From the NCBI GenBank assembly GCA_030688205.1, contig JAUYIQ010000077.1, positions 1-6,876 of the forward strand: DNA of 6,876 nt, given 5' to 3'. The position numbers and the translations under genes are program-made. Source of the DNA: Candidatus Curtissbacteria bacterium (GTDB taxonomy: Bacteria; Patescibacteriota; Microgenomatia; Curtissbacterales; GWA2-41-24). The notes beneath the pieces were generated by a model. The model worked only from the letters and a program-made list of their open reading frames with translations, was not told the origin of the DNA and did not search any database. Of this stretch, positions 4,443 through 6,876 are shown in pieces. How positions within the stretch are numbered: position 1 is the first letter of the stretch; every line of letters starts with the position of its first letter.

Positions 4443-6876
4443 CATTCAAGAAAAAATAAAATCGACATTGGTAAACCCTGTTTATGATGGTGAGGGTAAA
4501 CTTGCCGGTTTTGAAGCCGACACTCACTTTATTTCGGAAACTGAAGAAGCAAGGCGAAAAAACCGCGAGATTCACGCAGATCGGGCGACTATGGCAACAG
4601 CCGGCGAACAGAATTTCCTGGGCCGTATGTGGCATGGGTTAACCGAAAGATATCAACAGCTTGTTACAAGAGACAGATTTAGAAGAATCCATGATAACAA
4701 CGAAAATATCACCTTAAACGCTGCATTTAATGTTGAGAGACAGGCAGTTGAGGATTTAAAAGTTCGGGAAGCAGAAGAAGCAGGGTCTTTGGCTGTTGCA
4801 ACCCGTTTTACTGAGGGCACTGTTTACAGAGATAATCTTACTCTTTTAGATGAAGAAACTCAGGCGGATCTTGGCCGGGAAATACCTGACATGGCCAGAT
4901 CTGCTATTGCCGAATTTACTGTAGGAAATATTGATGAGGCTCAATTAAGCGTTGAAGTTAACAATATTGCCACAAGGTTGCGAACAGAATTCCCCGGATT
5001 ATTTTCAAGATCTACAATAGGCTCGGATTTGATGCTTGTTGCCGAAGCTTCCCGCGATGCTTATCTTTCACACGAAGACAGACTTTCAACAATAGATATC
5101 GACCTCTCTTTTTATCTGGGTGCTGCGGGAGGCGCGTTTCATACACAGGAAAGGCGTGATCTTGCTGACAGGTTAATTGATTGGGCGCAAAATTCAAGAG
5201 TAAAATCAGTGCTAATTAATCCACTAACTATTGGTATTGGTTCAAGTCTTGGGGCTGTAGCCCTTAGGGTACCTACAAAAGCAGTTCCATTTATTGGCGG
5301 TTTTGCAGGTGGGGTATTTGCGGCAATCAGGAGAGCTTCAAAAGAAAACAAAGACCGACACCTGAAGATAAGGGAAGAGGAAATTGGTTATGAGATGAAC
5401 GGGCTAGGTCCTCATCGCGGAGGAGTGGAAAGAGCGCTTTCGTGGGCAGTAGGACGAACCGATTTTCGGAATTATTCTTACCAGCCGATTTCCGCACTTG
5501 AGCAAACAGAAACACTTGACGTTTTGGCTGCGGCAGGTGATGCCACTAAGCTTACAAATGCTTGGAGAGATGATGTCCTGGCAAGAGTGGCTGAGACCAG
5601 AGTCAGACTAAACCTTTCGGAATACACAGAGAGGGGTCTTATACAGTTTGGGCAAGAAAGAGAAAGCGATGGAACCTTAAGGGTTAGTGGTGTTTCTACA
5701 ATAAACCGTGACAAGGCCAATTTAATAGGATCTATGATTGCCGTCCAAAGGGCGCTTATAGATGAAATAGGCCAAATTGAATTTGACCGTTTATTTTCAG
5801 AGGAAACAGCAAGAATCAGTGCAAATTTATCCGATCAAATAAGGCAAGCAGACAGGAATTTTTCTGGAAACAGAACAGTTCAAGCCTTAAGGACCGGTCT
5901 ATTTGCATTTGGAGTTGGAGTTGCAGGCGGGTTTGCTACTGGATGGTTAGGCGATAAGATTGAGCAGCTGCTCGATCGTACAACCCACAGCGAAGTCAGT
6001 TTGGGGCAAAGCCATACTGAGACTGTTATTAATGCGGCTGGAAACAATCAAGGACTACAGGTAGATGTTCCTGAGGGATTTACCCAGCACTATGATGCAA
6101 TCAATCATGTTTTAAAAATAGAGAATGCCGATGGCAGGCATTTTGACATTCCTTACCAGACCGGAATGACGACTGACCAGATTCATCAGTCGCTTGCAGC
6201 TGCTGGTTTGGTTGGTGATATACGTATGGTTGATGATCATATTGATCTGCCAGCGCATAGTATTCAGTCTGATATTTTGAGGCCAGACTGGCAAAAGGCG
6301 CACGGTCTAACTGAAGTTAGCGGCAGAAATTATGGCATTACCTTCGGCCACGCTCAGTATTTGGCTCCGGGCCATCATGAATACAACGAGTTGACTTTGT
6401 ATCAAAACACCGGAGTAGATTGGTCTATTGGTCCTAGAGGTCTTGATGGTCATGCAATCCCGCCTTTTGTCTACAAGCAGTATGGATCTTATGCTGACCC
6501 AGCACTTGTTTTCAATGCTCCGGTAAACAGTGAGAATTTGGTTGGTTTTGTGCAGTTTATTGACGAAGGAACCGGAGTACGTCATACGCTTCTTTTAGAT
6601 CAGACAAATGGTCACTTCAGGTTGCCTGATGAGTTTGTAAACCCAACGACAGGTAAGGTTGATGCTATTGAAGCAATTGGATATGGGATGGTTCGTGATG
6701 CAAACGGTAGGCTAGTTTCGGACGAGATTCTTAAAAATCCTGATCTAATTAACGGTGGTACGCTTCATTCGATGGCATCAATTCGCCTTCCGCAGGTTTC
6801 AAGAATGATTCCTGGTGAGAGCATTGAAATTAAATTCGACAAAATTTCTGATTTGCGTGAAGTTGTTGATACCCAG
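4435..6876 (+). CDS. Very long membrane protein, 3' end beyond window
   Basis: The reading frame starts at ATG 4435, inside the last codons of the DUF5663 gene, and stays open for 814 codons to the right edge, so the true length is unknown. I do not recognise the family. Residues 1-255 are hydrophilic and largely helical with no signal peptide. Residues 259-279 and 283-298 form a hydrophobic, Gly-rich pair (around LTIGIGSSLGAVAL and FIGGFAGGVFAAI) that may be a membrane hairpin. Residues 300-480 are again polar and helical. Residues 487-505 (GLFAFGVGVAGGFATGW) form the clearest membrane segment. Residues from about 508 onward are Asn/Gly/His-rich and beta-like, and would be outside the cell if the N-terminus is cytoplasmic. 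No Shine-Dalgarno site precedes the ATG, so expression probably relies on coupling to the upstream gene. No enzymatic motif was found. Confidence 0.85.
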   Translation, partial: MPNIQEKIKSTLVNPVYDGEGKLAGFEADTHFISETEEARRKNREIHADRATMATAGEQNFLGRMWHGLTERYQQLVTRDRFRRIHDNNENITLNAAFNVERQAVEDLKVREAEEAGSLAVATRFTEGTVYRDNLTLLDEETQADLGREIPDMARSAIAEFTVGNIDEAQLSVEVNNIATRLRTEFPGLFSRSTIGSDLMLVAEASRDAYLSHEDRLSTIDIDLSFYLGAAGGAFHTQERRDLADRLIDWAQNSRVKSVLINPLTIGIGSSLGAVALRVPTKAVPFIGGFAGGVFAAIRRASKENKDRHLKIREEEIGYEMNGLGPHRGGVERALSWAVGRTDFRNYSYQPISALEQTETLDVLAAAGDATKLTNAWRDDVLARVAETRVRLNLSEYTERGLIQFGQERESDGTLRVSGVSTINRDKANLIGSMIAVQRALIDEIGQIEFDRLFSEETARISANLSDQIRQADRNFSGNRTVQALRTGLFAFGVGVAGGFATGWLGDKIEQLLDRTTHSEVSLGQSHTETVINAAGNNQGLQVDVPEGFTQHYDAINHVLKIENADGRHFDIPYQTGMTTDQIHQSLAAAGLVGDIRMVDDHIDLPAHSIQSDILRPDWQKAHGLTEVSGRNYGITFGHAQYLAPGHHEYNELTLYQNTGVDWSIGPRGLDGHAIPPFVYKQYGSYADPALVFNAPVNSENLVGFVQFIDEGTGVRHTLLLDQTNGHFRLPDEFVNPTTGKVDAIEAIGYGMVRDANGRLVSDEILKNPDLINGGTLHSMASIRLPQVSRMIPGESIEIKFDKISDLREVVDTQ

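Noticed and set aside
5012..6585. Several minus-strand frames of 60-90 residues opposite the long membrane protein
   Set aside because: They are opposite a continuous 814-codon frame, lack start signals, and show no recognisable features.

Overview
The window looks like chromosomal DNA from an uncultivated Candidate Phyla Radiation (Patescibacteria) bacterium, possibly Microgenomates-like. This is inferred from content, not from a marker gene: a DUF5663-type small protein, Asn- and Thr/Pro-rich surface proteins, weak or absent Shine-Dalgarno sites, and very consensus-like sigma70 promoters. No in-frame TGA occurs in the five longer reading frames and four of them end in TAA (the fifth runs off the window), so the standard code fits and UGA-as-glycine recoding does not. 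All supported genes are on the + strand.

Region 1 (1-720) has no long gene. It begins with a promoter-like TTGACA/extended -10, followed by about 190 nt rich in hairpins and a strong intrinsic terminator ending near 265. I read this as a free-standing structured RNA of about 230 nt of unknown class. After a largely featureless stretch there is a possible 40-residue membrane miniprotein (565-687). Its stop codon lies inside the -35 box of the next promoter.

Region 2 (721-1623) encodes a 300-residue soluble protein that I do not recognise. Its consensus promoter places transcription start on the A of the ATG, so the mRNA is probably leaderless.

Region 3 (1640-4049) is the most interesting part. 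Two promoter-like elements flank a hairpin/operator-like palindrome, followed by a two-gene unit. The first gene (1874-3004) is a divergent sortase: the spacing of His235, Cys302 and Arg315 matches the classical sortase triad, and the domain sits on an 86-residue Thr/Pro stalk between two membrane segments. The second gene (3041-3964) is a secreted protein with a signal peptide, a Pro/Ser and Asn-rich stalk, and a C-terminal QPDTG-hydrophobic-basic sorting-like signal. It is a plausible substrate of the sortase. A strong terminator at 4006-4049 closes the unit.

Region 4 (4077-6876) starts with a near-perfect promoter driving a DUF5663-type small protein (4122-4442). This overlaps by 8 nt the start of a very long membrane protein (4435 to beyond the right edge) of unknown function.

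Four promoters (before 721, after 1623, before the sortase, before the DUF5663 gene) carry the same CCTA(T/G)AG element just upstream of the -35 box. This suggests the surface-protein genes and the unknown genes form one co-regulated set.
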